A stretch of DNA of 12,989 nt, taken from contig CAZADS010000101.1 in the NCBI GenBank assembly GCA_964483985.1, positions 1-12,989 of the forward strand, in the 5' to 3' direction. A program made the position numbers and the translations under genes. Of the stretch, positions 1 to 6,901 are shown one piece after another. Position 1 is the stretch's first letter. Every line of letters begins with the position of its first letter. Origin of the DNA: CAZADS01 sp964483985 (GTDB lineage Bacteria > Pseudomonadota > Alphaproteobacteria > Thalassobaculales > Thalassobaculaceae). Below the pieces are notes generated by a model, which was given only the letters and a program-made list of their open reading frames with translations, was not told the DNA's origin and searched no databases.

Positions 1-374
1 CCCATTCTGGAGTAAGGTGTTGGACCCGCTCCTTTCAGTTGTACATCTCGGCGATATCCCTGACGAACCATAAGCTCACCCAGTAGAATCGCTCTTCCAT
101 CACCCAACTGAGGAACCCAGTTACCAAATTGGTGGCCTGCATATACCATGGCTAGTGGTTCAGAATTTGGGGGGATACGGTTTCCAGCAAAAACATCTCC
201 ATATTTTTGTTCGAGTATGTTTGGATTTAGGCCGAGTTGTTTTGCTAGTTGGTGGTTGATCTGGATCAATTTTGGTGCTTTTACCGGTGTAGGTCTCAAT
301 CGAGAAAAAAAGTTTTCGGGTAGTTGAGCGTAGGTATTCTCAAACGGTATGTTGTCTTGTACCAATTCCGACAT
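1..374 (-). CDS. selO: Protein adenylyltransferase SelO (YdiU/UPF0061), N-terminal part only
   Basis: The gene reads leftward from ATG 374 and runs off the window edge, so only the first 124 residues are visible. SelO proteins are pseudokinase-fold enzymes that transfer AMP from ATP to Ser/Thr/Tyr of other proteins and are linked to redox stress responses (family knowledge). Visible signatures are YAGHQFGNWVPQLGDGRA at about residues 78-95 and LKGAGPTPYSRMG at about 113-125; the lysine of LKGAG (K114) corresponds to the ATP-site lysine of the family. The catalytic aspartates and the C-terminal part lie outside the window. The frame also opens at TTG 384-386, which has a better-spaced ribosome binding site than the ATG and would add four residues. 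The gene is divergent from the C1 genes and probably unrelated to them. Family assignment is secure; the exact start is not. Confidence 0.93.
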   Translation of the reverse strand, partial: MSELVQDNIPFENTYAQLPENFFSRLRPTPVKAPKLIQINHQLAKQLGLNPNILEQKYGDVFAGNRIPPNSEPLAMVYAGHQFGNWVPQLGDGRAILLGELMVRQGYRRDVQLKGAGPTPYSRM

Positions 375-383
375 GTTTAAAGA

Positions 384-397
384 CAAGGTTATCTCCC
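384..397 (-). promoter_or_regulatory. Ribosome binding site favouring a TTG start for selO
   Basis: On the minus strand GGGAG (complement of 393-397) lies 6 nt upstream of an in-frame TTG (386-384). The ATG at 374-372 is 18 nt away from the same GGGAG, too far for usual pairing. The TTG start would give an N-terminus of MSLN before the ATG-encoded Met. Sequence alone cannot settle which is used. Confidence 0.45.
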
Positions 398-670
398 TGG
401 GTTTTGGGGTCTCAAGTATTCCTGATTCAATTTTTCTCGGTTAATAAGATTACAACGGTGGGTGTGTTTAAAAATGAAAGGCCGCTCTTTTTCCCAACAT
501 AAGAATCATTTTATTTGATGCTACCATCAACTGGATTTGTTTCAATGTGAAATTTGTTAATAAATTTGAACAAAATTCTTCCCACTGAGCGCTGAAGGGA
601 AAGCGAAAACTATTATCAACATCAACTGGAAAGGCTTGGCGGGGGGTTAATCAAGTGAGGTTTTTTATAT

Positions 671-684
671 ATAACTGAAGTTAT
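671..684. promoter_or_regulatory. Inverted repeat ATAACT-GA-AGTTAT, possible operator
   Basis: Two perfect 6-nt arms are separated by 2 nt. The repeat sits just upstream of the first TATAAT (706-711), about where a -35 element and its flank would fall, so a bound regulator could control transcription toward the lyase gene. Short dyads occur by chance in AT-rich DNA, so this is only a candidate. Confidence 0.3.
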
Positions 685-705
685 GCAGTTCGGCTGTCCT
701 AAAAA

Positions 706-757
706 TATAATCTGTTAATCTCTATTTAGCTTTTTAGCGATTTATAGATAATATAAT
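706..757 (+). promoter_or_regulatory. Candidate -10 elements for the lyase-frc operon
   Basis: TATAAT occurs exactly at 706-711 and again at 752-757, both on the strand of the downstream operon and 74-125 nt before its GTG start. Neither has a good TTGACA-like hexamer at 16-18 nt, so the pairing is weak and either, both or neither may be used. Confidence 0.3.
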
Positions 758-817
758 GGTTCGGCGTGAATGAGCTTGCACGGTATTCAACACCTGGTAT
801 ACGAAAAGCTAACTGAT

Positions 818-823
818 GGGAGG
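818..823 (+). promoter_or_regulatory. Shine-Dalgarno GGGAGG that fixes the GTG start at 831
   Basis: GGGAGG lies 7 nt before GTG 831, an ideal spacing. It overlaps the G of an in-frame ATG at 816-818, so that ATG is part of the leader rather than the start, and it has no ribosome binding site of its own. Confidence 0.8.
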
Positions 824-830
824 TTGGAAA

Positions 831-2582
831 GTGAGCCTTGACGAAAAAACCAAGCCGTCCACGACGGCACACGATACTCTGGCGCAAAAAAGCCGCGACA
901 CGGGAATAGTTTCTGGCGGACATTTAGTCGCCAAAGCTCTTAAAGCCGAAGGGGTAGATACGATATTTACTTTGTGTGGTGGACATATTATCGATATTTA
1001 TGACGGCTGTATCGACGAAGGAATTAGAATTATAGATGTCCGTCATGAACAAACGGCAGCTCATGCTGCAGACGGTTATGCCAGGCAAACAGGCAAACTG
1101 GGTTGTGTTGTTACTACCGCTGGTCCCGGATGTACGAATGCGGTGACTGGAGTGGCAACAGCCTTTCGGTCTGAAAGTCCTGTTTTGCATATAGGTGGGC
1201 AGAGTTCTCTTACGCAGCACAAGCAGGGCTCTTTGCAAGATCTTCCGCATGTGGAAATGATGGCGCCTATTACAAAGTTTTCGTCTGGGGTGTTTTCAAC
1301 CGACCGCGTGGCGGATATGATTTCTATGGCTGCAAGAGAGTGTTTTAACGGGGCCTACGGACCGTCATATCTTGAAATACCTCGGGATATTTTGGATGCT
1401 GAAATCCCCTTGGAAAAAGCTAGAATTCCTGAGCCGGGTCATTATCGCTCGTCCACTAAATCAATCGGTGATCCTGAAGACATCCAAAGGTTGGCCGATA
1501 TCTTGATTGCGTCGGAACGCCCAGCTGTTTTATTTGGTCAGCAAGTTTGGGCTAGTGGGAGTCACGAAGCAGCTATTAGTTTTTCTCGAGCTTTAGATAT
1601 TCCTGCATATATGAACGGTGCTAGCCGAGGTATGCTTCCAGAAGGCGATCCCCACCATTTTGATCGGACCCGGTCCGATGCGTTTAAAGAAGCAGATGTA
1701 ATTTTAATCGTTGGGACACCTTTTGATTTTCGAATGGGTTATGGGCGTCGAATCTCGAAATCTGCTACTTTAGTCCAGATTGATCAGTCTTATTCAACTG
1801 TTGGTAAAAACAGGGATGTATCTATGGGATTATGTGGCGATCCGGGAGCTATTCTATCCGCTGTAGAACAAGCAGCAACTGGATCTGTAGACAAAGGTGC
1901 AAGGCAAAAACGCAAGCAATGGATGGAGCAGTTACGCGAAATCGAATTGGTTAAGCTCGAGAAACTTATGCCAATGTTTAAAAATGATAGTAATCCGATC
2001 CATCCATATAGATTGGCATATGAAATTAACAATTTCCTTGAACAAGACACGATTTACATAGGAGATGGTGGTGATATAGTAACTATTTCAGCACAGGCGG
2101 TTCGCCCACGGAGCGCTGGACAATGGATGGATCCTGGAGCACTAGGTTCTTTGGGCGTGGGGACCGGTTTTTCAATGGCTGCCAAATTGGCTCATCCAAA
2201 TAAAGAGATAGTATGTCTGTATGGAGACGGCTCTTTTGGGATGACAGCTTTCGATATGGAGACCGCGCAGCGTTTTGGCGCGCCGTATTTAGCGATCGTT
2301 GGCAACAATTCGGCTATGAATCAAATAAGGTATGGACAAATTGCTAAGTATGGTGCGCAGCGTGGCGGGATAGGGAATAAACTTGGTGATATTGATTTTT
2401 CCTTGTTTGGAAAAATGATAGGCGGTTATGGAGAAGAAGTTCGTGAGCCTTCTCAAATCCAGCCGGCATTGCGGCGCGCACGCGAAGCAATTGCGAACAC
2501 TGGAAAGTGTGCGGTGGTTAATGTTTGGGTTGATCCAAACGAATATGCTCCGGGGACGAAAGCTCAAACAATGTATAAATAG
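831..2582 (+). CDS. Thiamine-diphosphate lyase, 2-hydroxyacyl-CoA lyase / IlvG-like; probable formyl-CoA-producing enzyme
   Basis: This is a 583-residue cytosolic enzyme of the TPP superfamily that holds acetolactate synthase, oxalyl-CoA decarboxylase and 2-hydroxyacyl-CoA lyase. From GTG 831, the N-terminal TPP domain spans roughly residues 27-195, with the cofactor-activating Glu in RHEQ at E73. A central Rossmann-like domain follows, then the C-terminal TPP domain with GDG at 465-467 and NN at 492-493. The FTLCGGH-IYDG and RHEQTAAHAADGYAR text resembles M. tuberculosis IlvG and the bacterial lyase branch more than classical oxalyl-CoA decarboxylase as in Oxalobacter. The tail ends APGTKAQTMYK. 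The frc start lies 21 nt after its stop codon, so the two are probably one operon. Because the neighbour is a real Frc, I infer that the product is formyl-CoA, from oxalyl-CoA or a 2-hydroxyacyl-CoA. A conventional acetolactate synthase role is less likely, since no regulatory subunit or branched-chain genes are nearby. Family is secure, substrate is not. Confidence 0.85.
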   Translation: MSLDEKTKPSTTAHDTLAQKSRDTGIVSGGHLVAKALKAEGVDTIFTLCGGHIIDIYDGCIDEGIRIIDVRHEQTAAHAADGYARQTGKLGCVVTTAGPGCTNAVTGVATAFRSESPVLHIGGQSSLTQHKQGSLQDLPHVEMMAPITKFSSGVFSTDRVADMISMAARECFNGAYGPSYLEIPRDILDAEIPLEKARIPEPGHYRSSTKSIGDPEDIQRLADILIASERPAVLFGQQVWASGSHEAAISFSRALDIPAYMNGASRGMLPEGDPHHFDRTRSDAFKEADVILIVGTPFDFRMGYGRRISKSATLVQIDQSYSTVGKNRDVSMGLCGDPGAILSAVEQAATGSVDKGARQKRKQWMEQLREIELVKLEKLMPMFKNDSNPIHPYRLAYEINNFLEQDTIYIGDGGDIVTISAQAVRPRSAGQWMDPGALGSLGVGTGFSMAAKLAHPNKEIVCLYGDGSFGMTAFDMETAQRFGAPYLAIVGNNSAMNQIRYGQIAKYGAQRGGIGNKLGDIDFSLFGKMIGGYGEEVREPSQIQPALRRAREAIANTGKCAVVNVWVDPNEYAPGTKAQTMYK

Positions 2583-2603
2583 GCAAGTGAGGAAAACTGT
2601 GAG

Positions 2604-3866
2604 ATGGAAGCGCTTAAAGGAATAAAAGTTCTCGATTTCACTCATGTGCAATCAGGACCAACTTGCACACAATTGCTCGCATGGTTTGGTGCGGATGTGA
2701 TCAAGGTGGAACGTCCTGGCTTGGGCGATCCCACTCGGGGGCAATTAGTGGATATTCCAGGGGCCGACAGCTTATATTTCACCATGCTAAACCATAACAA
2801 GCGCTCAATAACGTTAAATACCAAGAACCAGACAGGAAAAGAGGTGTTAGAGCGATTAGTTCAGCAATGTGATGTTTTGGTAGAAAACTTTGCGCCGGGG
2901 GCGATGGACCGTATGGGGTTTGGGTGGGACCAAATTCAATTAATGAATCCTCGGATGATAATGGCTTCGGTCAAAGGCTTTGGGCCAGGGCCATATCAGG
3001 ATTGTAAAGTATACGAAAATGTTGCCCAGTGTGCAGGTGGCGCTGCATCAACTACTGGTTTTTTGGATGGACCACCAACTGTCACAGGGGCACAAATTGG
3101 GGATAGTGGAACTGGGTTGCATTTGGCGTTGGGCATTGTAACCGCTCTTTTTCATCGAGAAACTAGCGGAAAAGGCCAACGTGTTCTTGCTTCTATGCAA
3201 GATGGTGTGCTTAATCTTTGTAGGGTAAAATTGCGGGATCAACAACGTCTCGCTGCTGGGCCGCTTACGGAATACTCTCAACATGGTGAAGGTATAGAAT
3301 TTGGTGAGGCTACCCCGCGAGCAGGAAATGACTCTGGCGGCGGACAACCAGGCCGAATATTAAAATGTAAGGGTTGGGAAACAGATCCTAACGCTTATAC
3401 CTATTTCATCACGCAAGCTGCGGCTTGGCCAAATATCTGTGATGCTATTGGTAAACCGGAATGGAAAGAAAACGAAGATTATTCTACGCCAAAAGCGCGT
3501 CTATCCAGACTTAATGAGGTCTTTGGAGCTATAGAAGATTGGACGATGACGAAAACCAAATTCCAAGTTATGGAAATTTGTAATCCGCTAGATATTCCAG
3601 TTGGCCCTATTCTTTCTATGAAAGAACTTGCACAGGAGCCAAGTCTGCGGGATACCGGTACCATAGTGGAAGTAGAGCATCCGAAACGGGGCACATATCT
3701 CACCGTTGGTTGTCCAGTTAAACTTTCAGATTCTCCAGCTAATGTTATCCGTTCGCCACTCTTAGGAGAGCATACAGATGAAGTTTTACGAGAATTACTT
3801 GGTTATGACGATAAAGCTTTGAAGTCGATAATCGATAGTGGAGCGATAGGTAAGTCTTTTTCTTAG
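2604..3866 (+). CDS. frc: Formyl-CoA:oxalate CoA-transferase (class III, CaiB/BaiF family)
   Basis: This enzyme moves CoA from formyl-CoA to oxalate, giving oxalyl-CoA and formate. The 420-residue product follows Oxalobacter formigenes Frc along its whole length as I remember that sequence: VLDFTHVQSGPTCTQ at about 9-23, KVYENVAQC at 135-143, IKLRDQQR-like text near 208-215, LKCKGWETD at 253-261 and SPLLGEHTDEVL near the C-terminus. The catalytic aspartate is D167 in GDSGTG (Asp169 in Oxalobacter). Differences: Q47 stands where Oxalobacter has Trp48 (E. coli YfdW, as I recall, also has Gln); the glycine loop reads SGGGQ (244-248) instead of GGGGQ; and the segment before it is about ten residues shorter. 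GAGGA lies 10 nt before the ATG. It is coupled closely to the TPP lyase and followed by fhs, which would use the formate released. Other class III transferases are possible in principle but the match favours Frc. Confidence 0.93.
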   Translation: MEALKGIKVLDFTHVQSGPTCTQLLAWFGADVIKVERPGLGDPTRGQLVDIPGADSLYFTMLNHNKRSITLNTKNQTGKEVLERLVQQCDVLVENFAPGAMDRMGFGWDQIQLMNPRMIMASVKGFGPGPYQDCKVYENVAQCAGGAASTTGFLDGPPTVTGAQIGDSGTGLHLALGIVTALFHRETSGKGQRVLASMQDGVLNLCRVKLRDQQRLAAGPLTEYSQHGEGIEFGEATPRAGNDSGGGQPGRILKCKGWETDPNAYTYFITQAAAWPNICDAIGKPEWKENEDYSTPKARLSRLNEVFGAIEDWTMTKTKFQVMEICNPLDIPVGPILSMKELAQEPSLRDTGTIVEVEHPKRGTYLTVGCPVKLSDSPANVIRSPLLGEHTDEVLRELLGYDDKALKSIIDSGAIGKSFS

Positions 3867-3928
3867 ATATGGAACACTCGTGATACAATCGAATGGGAAT
3901 TATCAAAGAATTTCTGATTAATCTAAAC

Positions 3929-3941
3929 GGCGCGGCGCGCC
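3929..3941 (+). other. GC-only hairpin GGCGC-GGC-GCGCC in the frc-fhs gap
   Basis: A 13-nt block made only of G and C forms a 5-bp stem with a 3-nt loop inside an otherwise AT-rich 98-nt spacer. It ends 8 nt before the AAGGA ribosome binding site (3950-3954) of fhs. No U-tract follows, so it is not an ordinary intrinsic terminator. It could modulate fhs translation, stabilise a processed transcript end, or be chance. Confidence 0.35.
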
Positions 3942-3964
3942 AATAAGATAAGGATGCATTAAAT

Positions 3965-5638
3965 ATGGTGAAATCGGACATCGAAATCGCCCGTGACGCG
4001 AAAATGCGACCAATCCTAGAGGTAGGCGCTGATTTAGGTATACCAACGACCTCGTTGGATCCCTACGGGCATTATAAAGCCAAAGTTTCTATGGATTATG
4101 TGGATAGCCTCTCGGACCGACCGGATGGAAAATTGATCTTAGTCACCGGAATCAATCCAACCCCGGCAGGGGAGGGTAAAACTACGACATCGGTGGGGCT
4201 GGGTGACGCTCTAAATAGAATGGGTAAAAAAGCTATCATGTGTCTCCGCGAACCGAGCTTGGGACCATGTTTTGGTGTAAAAGGCGGTGCTGCAGGTGGA
4301 GGCTATGCGCAGGTAGTCCCAATGGAGGACATAAATCTTCACTTTACCGGTGATTTTCATGCCATAGGTGCGGCAAACAATTTGCTCGCGGCGATGATTG
4401 ATAATCATATTTATTGGGGTAATCACCTGGATCTGGACGAACGCCGCTTAACTTGGCGTAGGGCTCTTGATATGAATGATCGAGCACTACGTTCTATTGT
4501 CGGTTCTCTGGGTGGTGTAGCGAATGGATTTCCGCGTGAAGACGGGTTTGATATTGTTGTCGCTTCCGAAGTCATGGCAATCTTTTGCTTATCAACGGGG
4601 CTCGGAGACATGCGGCGACGTCTTGGGAATATAATCGTAGGATATAGTAGGGACCGTAATCCCGTTTATGCAAGGGATATAGAGGCTGATGGTGCCATGA
4701 CCGTCCTTCTTAAGGATGCTTTAGCACCAAACCTTGTTCAAACGTTGGAAAATAATCCAGCTTTTATTCACGGCGGTCCATTTGCCAATATTGCTCATGG
4801 ATGTAACTCTGTGATGGCAACCAAGGTAGGGATGAAACTAGCGGATTACGTTGTGACAGAGGCTGGCTTTGGCGCGGATCTCGGCGCTGAGAAATTCTTT
4901 GATATCAAATGCCGAAAAGCAGGCTTAGAACCCGCTGTTGCTGTGGTTGTTGGAACTGTACGAGCTTTAAAAATGCATGGCGGCGTGGCTCGATCTGATT
5001 TAAGTGAGGAAAATGTGGACGCAGTTCGTTTGGGTGTAGCGAATATTGAGCGGCACGTTTTAAATACTCAGCAATTTGGTTTGCCAGTTGTAGTAGCTCT
5101 AAATCGCTTCGTTACAGATACCGATGCGGAAGTAGAAGCTGTGAAGGAATCTCTATTAAGTCATGGTGTTGAAGCTATAACTTGTACTCATTGGTCGGAT
5201 GGCGGTGCAGGTGCTGAAGACTTAGCAAAAAAAGTAGTGGAGTTAGCAGATGGAGACTCCGCGAAATTCCAACCCCTATATCCCGACGACATACGGCTTT
5301 TTGAAAAGATTGAGGTTATAGCTCGCAAAATTTATCACGCCTCGGGTGTTTCTGCTCCAACTCGTGTGAAAAACCAATTGGCGGATTGGGAATCGATGGG
5401 CCTGGGTCATTTGCCCATCTGCATTGCAAAAACCCAATACAGTTTTTCCACTGACCCCGATGCTAAAGGTGCACCTATTGGTCATGAGTTGCCTATTCGA
5501 GAGGTGCGTCTGTCAAATGGTGCTGAATTTGTAGTGGCCATTGCGGGAGAAATTATGACCATGCCAGGTCTACCACGGATCCCTGCTGCGACTAAGATTA
5601 CACTCAATGAAGATGGCCAGATCGAAGGATTATTTTAA
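3965..5638 (+). CDS. fhs: Formate--tetrahydrofolate ligase (10-formyl-THF synthetase)
   Basis: The enzyme joins formate to tetrahydrofolate with ATP, giving 10-formyl-THF, ADP and phosphate; it is the entry of free formate into cytosolic C1 metabolism. The 557-residue length is the family norm for the monofunctional enzyme. The ATP P-loop TPAGEGKTT is at 66-74, followed by the family signatures REPSLGP (95-101) and GGAAGGGYAQV (107-117). The C-terminal GEIMTMPGLPRIPAA text is also typical. AAGGA lies 10 nt before ATG 3965. The gene is 98 nt downstream of frc on the same strand, so it is either in the same transcript or separately started. In this context its most direct substrate source is the formate released by Frc. 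Catalytic motifs appear intact and there is no frameshift. Confidence 0.97.
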   Translation: MVKSDIEIARDAKMRPILEVGADLGIPTTSLDPYGHYKAKVSMDYVDSLSDRPDGKLILVTGINPTPAGEGKTTTSVGLGDALNRMGKKAIMCLREPSLGPCFGVKGGAAGGGYAQVVPMEDINLHFTGDFHAIGAANNLLAAMIDNHIYWGNHLDLDERRLTWRRALDMNDRALRSIVGSLGGVANGFPREDGFDIVVASEVMAIFCLSTGLGDMRRRLGNIIVGYSRDRNPVYARDIEADGAMTVLLKDALAPNLVQTLENNPAFIHGGPFANIAHGCNSVMATKVGMKLADYVVTEAGFGADLGAEKFFDIKCRKAGLEPAVAVVVGTVRALKMHGGVARSDLSEENVDAVRLGVANIERHVLNTQQFGLPVVVALNRFVTDTDAEVEAVKESLLSHGVEAITCTHWSDGGAGAEDLAKKVVELADGDSAKFQPLYPDDIRLFEKIEVIARKIYHASGVSAPTRVKNQLADWESMGLGHLPICIAKTQYSFSTDPDAKGAPIGHELPIREVRLSNGAEFVVAIAGEIMTMPGLPRIPAATKITLNEDGQIEGLF

Positions 5639-5714
5639 ATCTAGGATCACATGTATGTTCCAATAAAATTCCCAATGTGCATGGTTGGTTTGATAGTGCT
5701 AGAGTCATCTGAAT

Positions 5715-5846
5715 ATGGCTCGAAAAGACAGGCTTCTGACAGAATTTTATAATGTGTTGGAGGGTAAAAAAATATCAGGCGGGCAAACTGGAAATAACAC
5801 CCAAAAGAAAAGGCCATTGGTTAAATGGATTCCAGAACGACGCTAA
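5715..5846 (+). CDS. Possible small basic protein of 43 residues, unrecognised
   Basis: An open frame from ATG 5715 to TAA 5846 encodes a Lys/Arg-rich peptide beginning MARKDRLLTEFYNVLEGKK and ending VKWIPERR. I do not recognise a family. No convincing Shine-Dalgarno precedes the ATG, and a promoter-like pair for the transport operon (5725-5753) lies inside it, which counts against it being a gene. Its composition is still more protein-like than most random frames here, with a short amphipathic-looking start and a basic tail. It could be a leader peptide for the transport operon or an accident. Confidence 0.25.
   Translation: MARKDRLLTEFYNVLEGKKISGGQTGNNTQKKRPLVKWIPERR
5725..5753 (+). promoter_or_regulatory. 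Candidate sigma-70 promoter for the TTT transport operon
   Basis: AAGACA (5725-5730) and TATAAT (5748-5753) are separated by 17 nt; the first matches TTGACA at four of six positions and the second is exact. A transcript would begin near 5760, leaving a leader of about 125 nt before tctC. Confidence 0.4.
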
Positions 5847-5853
5847 TAAATAA

Positions 5854-5863
5854 TTAGCGCTAA
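5854..5863. promoter_or_regulatory. Perfect palindrome TTAGCGCTAA in the tctC leader
   Basis: A 10-nt perfect palindrome lies 10 nt before the GGGAGG ribosome binding site (5874-5879) of tctC. It could be an operator half-site pair or a small leader hairpin. No poly-U follows, so it is not a clear terminator. Confidence 0.25.
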
Positions 5864-5884
5864 GAGTTTAAATGGGAGGAAAAT

Positions 5885-6862
5885 ATGTTAAGGTCAAAAT
5901 GTAGTAAATTTGCTATTGGCGTTGCTTCGGCATTGGCATTTGTAGCATCAGGATTGACGGTTCAAGCGTTTGAACCTTCAAAGCCCATAGATTTTGTGAT
6001 AATGGCTGGGAAGGGCGGTGGCGCCGACAAAATGGCGCGGTTGATGCAATCAATTGTGGAGAAAGAAAATCTCTCTTCCCGACCGTTAGTGCCAACAAAC
6101 AAACCGGGCGGAACTGGAGCGGAAGCGTTAGTTCATATGAAAGGCGCTACTGATCCGAACCACACTATTATGGTAACGTTGAATTCTTTCTTTACCACGC
6201 CGTTGCGCCAGCCCGGGCTTGGCATAGATATACTGACTTTTGCGCCTGTAGGTCGTATGGCTGAAGACACCTTTCTACTTTGGGTTCATAAGGATACAGG
6301 TATCAGTAGTTTTGAACAATTCGTTGCGGAAGCTAAAAACCGCGGGAAAAAATGGGTAATGGGTGGTACGGGAAAAAATTCGGAAGATAATATTATTACT
6401 GATCATCTGAATAATGCCTATGGCTTGAATATCAAATATATCCCTTATAAAGGGGGAGGCGCAGTAGCTAAGGATCTTGCCGGAAAACAAATCACATCAT
6501 CAGTAAACAATCCGTCAGAAGCACTTGGATTTTATGAAGCGGGGACTGTAATCCCACTTGTTGCATTTACTAATGAAAGGTTGCCGATGTTCCCAGACGT
6601 TCCGACTCTTAAGGAAAAAGGTGGTAATTTTTCCTATTTCATGCAGAGAGCTGTTGTTGGGGCTCCCGGTATGTCAAGCGATGCGCTAGGTTATTATACG
6701 AACCTGTTTACAAAAGTGTATAATTCGAAGGCGTGGCAGGGCTACAAATCTAAAAAATCCCTTATGGGGGACTTCATGTCGGGAAGCGATCTGAAAGCAT
6801 ATTGGGATGTTCAGCGGAAACGTCACAGGAAAATTTTAAAAGCATCTGGGGCAATAAAATAA
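5885..6862 (+). CDS. tctC: TTT-family periplasmic substrate-binding protein (TctC/Bug type)
   Basis: This is the extracytoplasmic receptor of a tripartite tricarboxylate transporter, which captures carboxylates in the periplasm and delivers them to TctA/TctB. A Sec signal peptide is visible: basic start MLRSKCSK, hydrophobic stretch at about 9-24, and a VQA cleavage motif ending at residue 28. Mature-domain features include AGKGGGADKMARLMQ (41-55) and NKPGGTGAEA (72-81), the ligand-loop regions of Bug proteins. Length of 325 residues is normal. GGGAGG lies 5 nt before the ATG. tctB follows after 39 nt. The substrate cannot be read from the sequence: Bug proteins bind citrate, other di- and tricarboxylates, aromatic acids and more. 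The upstream oxalate-type genes suggest a small carboxylate, which is inference only. Confidence 0.92.
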   Translation: MLRSKCSKFAIGVASALAFVASGLTVQAFEPSKPIDFVIMAGKGGGADKMARLMQSIVEKENLSSRPLVPTNKPGGTGAEALVHMKGATDPNHTIMVTLNSFFTTPLRQPGLGIDILTFAPVGRMAEDTFLLWVHKDTGISSFEQFVAEAKNRGKKWVMGGTGKNSEDNIITDHLNNAYGLNIKYIPYKGGGAVAKDLAGKQITSSVNNPSEALGFYEAGTVIPLVAFTNERLPMFPDVPTLKEKGGNFSYFMQRAVVGAPGMSSDALGYYTNLFTKVYNSKAWQGYKSKKSLMGDFMSGSDLKAYWDVQRKRHRKILKASGAIK

Positions 6863-6901
6863 TAAAGCCACTTAGCAGGCAGATCGGGAGGAGCTTTTGT
6901 A

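Larger units (their letters stand above)
387..830. other. Divergent intergenic region between selO and the TPP lyase gene
   Basis: About 440 nt of AT-rich DNA separate the two divergent genes. Short open frames here lack family resemblance and good ribosome binding sites, so I call no gene. It holds two exact TATAAT hexamers (706-711 and 752-757), a 14-nt inverted repeat (671-684), and TGGTATACGA at 795-804, which partly resembles the TGGT-ACCA half-site pattern of GntR/FCD-type operators. It should contain the promoters of both genes. No regulator gene lies inside the window. Confidence 0.6.

Noticed and set aside
816..830. ATG 816 as start of the TPP lyase
   Set aside because: It overlaps the GGGAGG that serves GTG 831 and has no ribosome binding site of its own.
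924..1250. Minus-strand open frame of 108 codons opposite the lyase
   Set aside because: It is antisense to the conserved N-terminal TPP domain, with no recognisable motif or promoter.
831..2582. Assignment of the lyase as biosynthetic acetolactate synthase (ilvB)
   Set aside because: There is no ilvN/ilvC neighbour, the motifs fit the HACL/IlvG branch, and the context is Frc plus Fhs. Kept only as a less likely alternative.
2289..2651. Minus-strand open frame of 120 codons across the lyase-frc junction
   Set aside because: It is antisense to two well-supported genes and contains no family signature.
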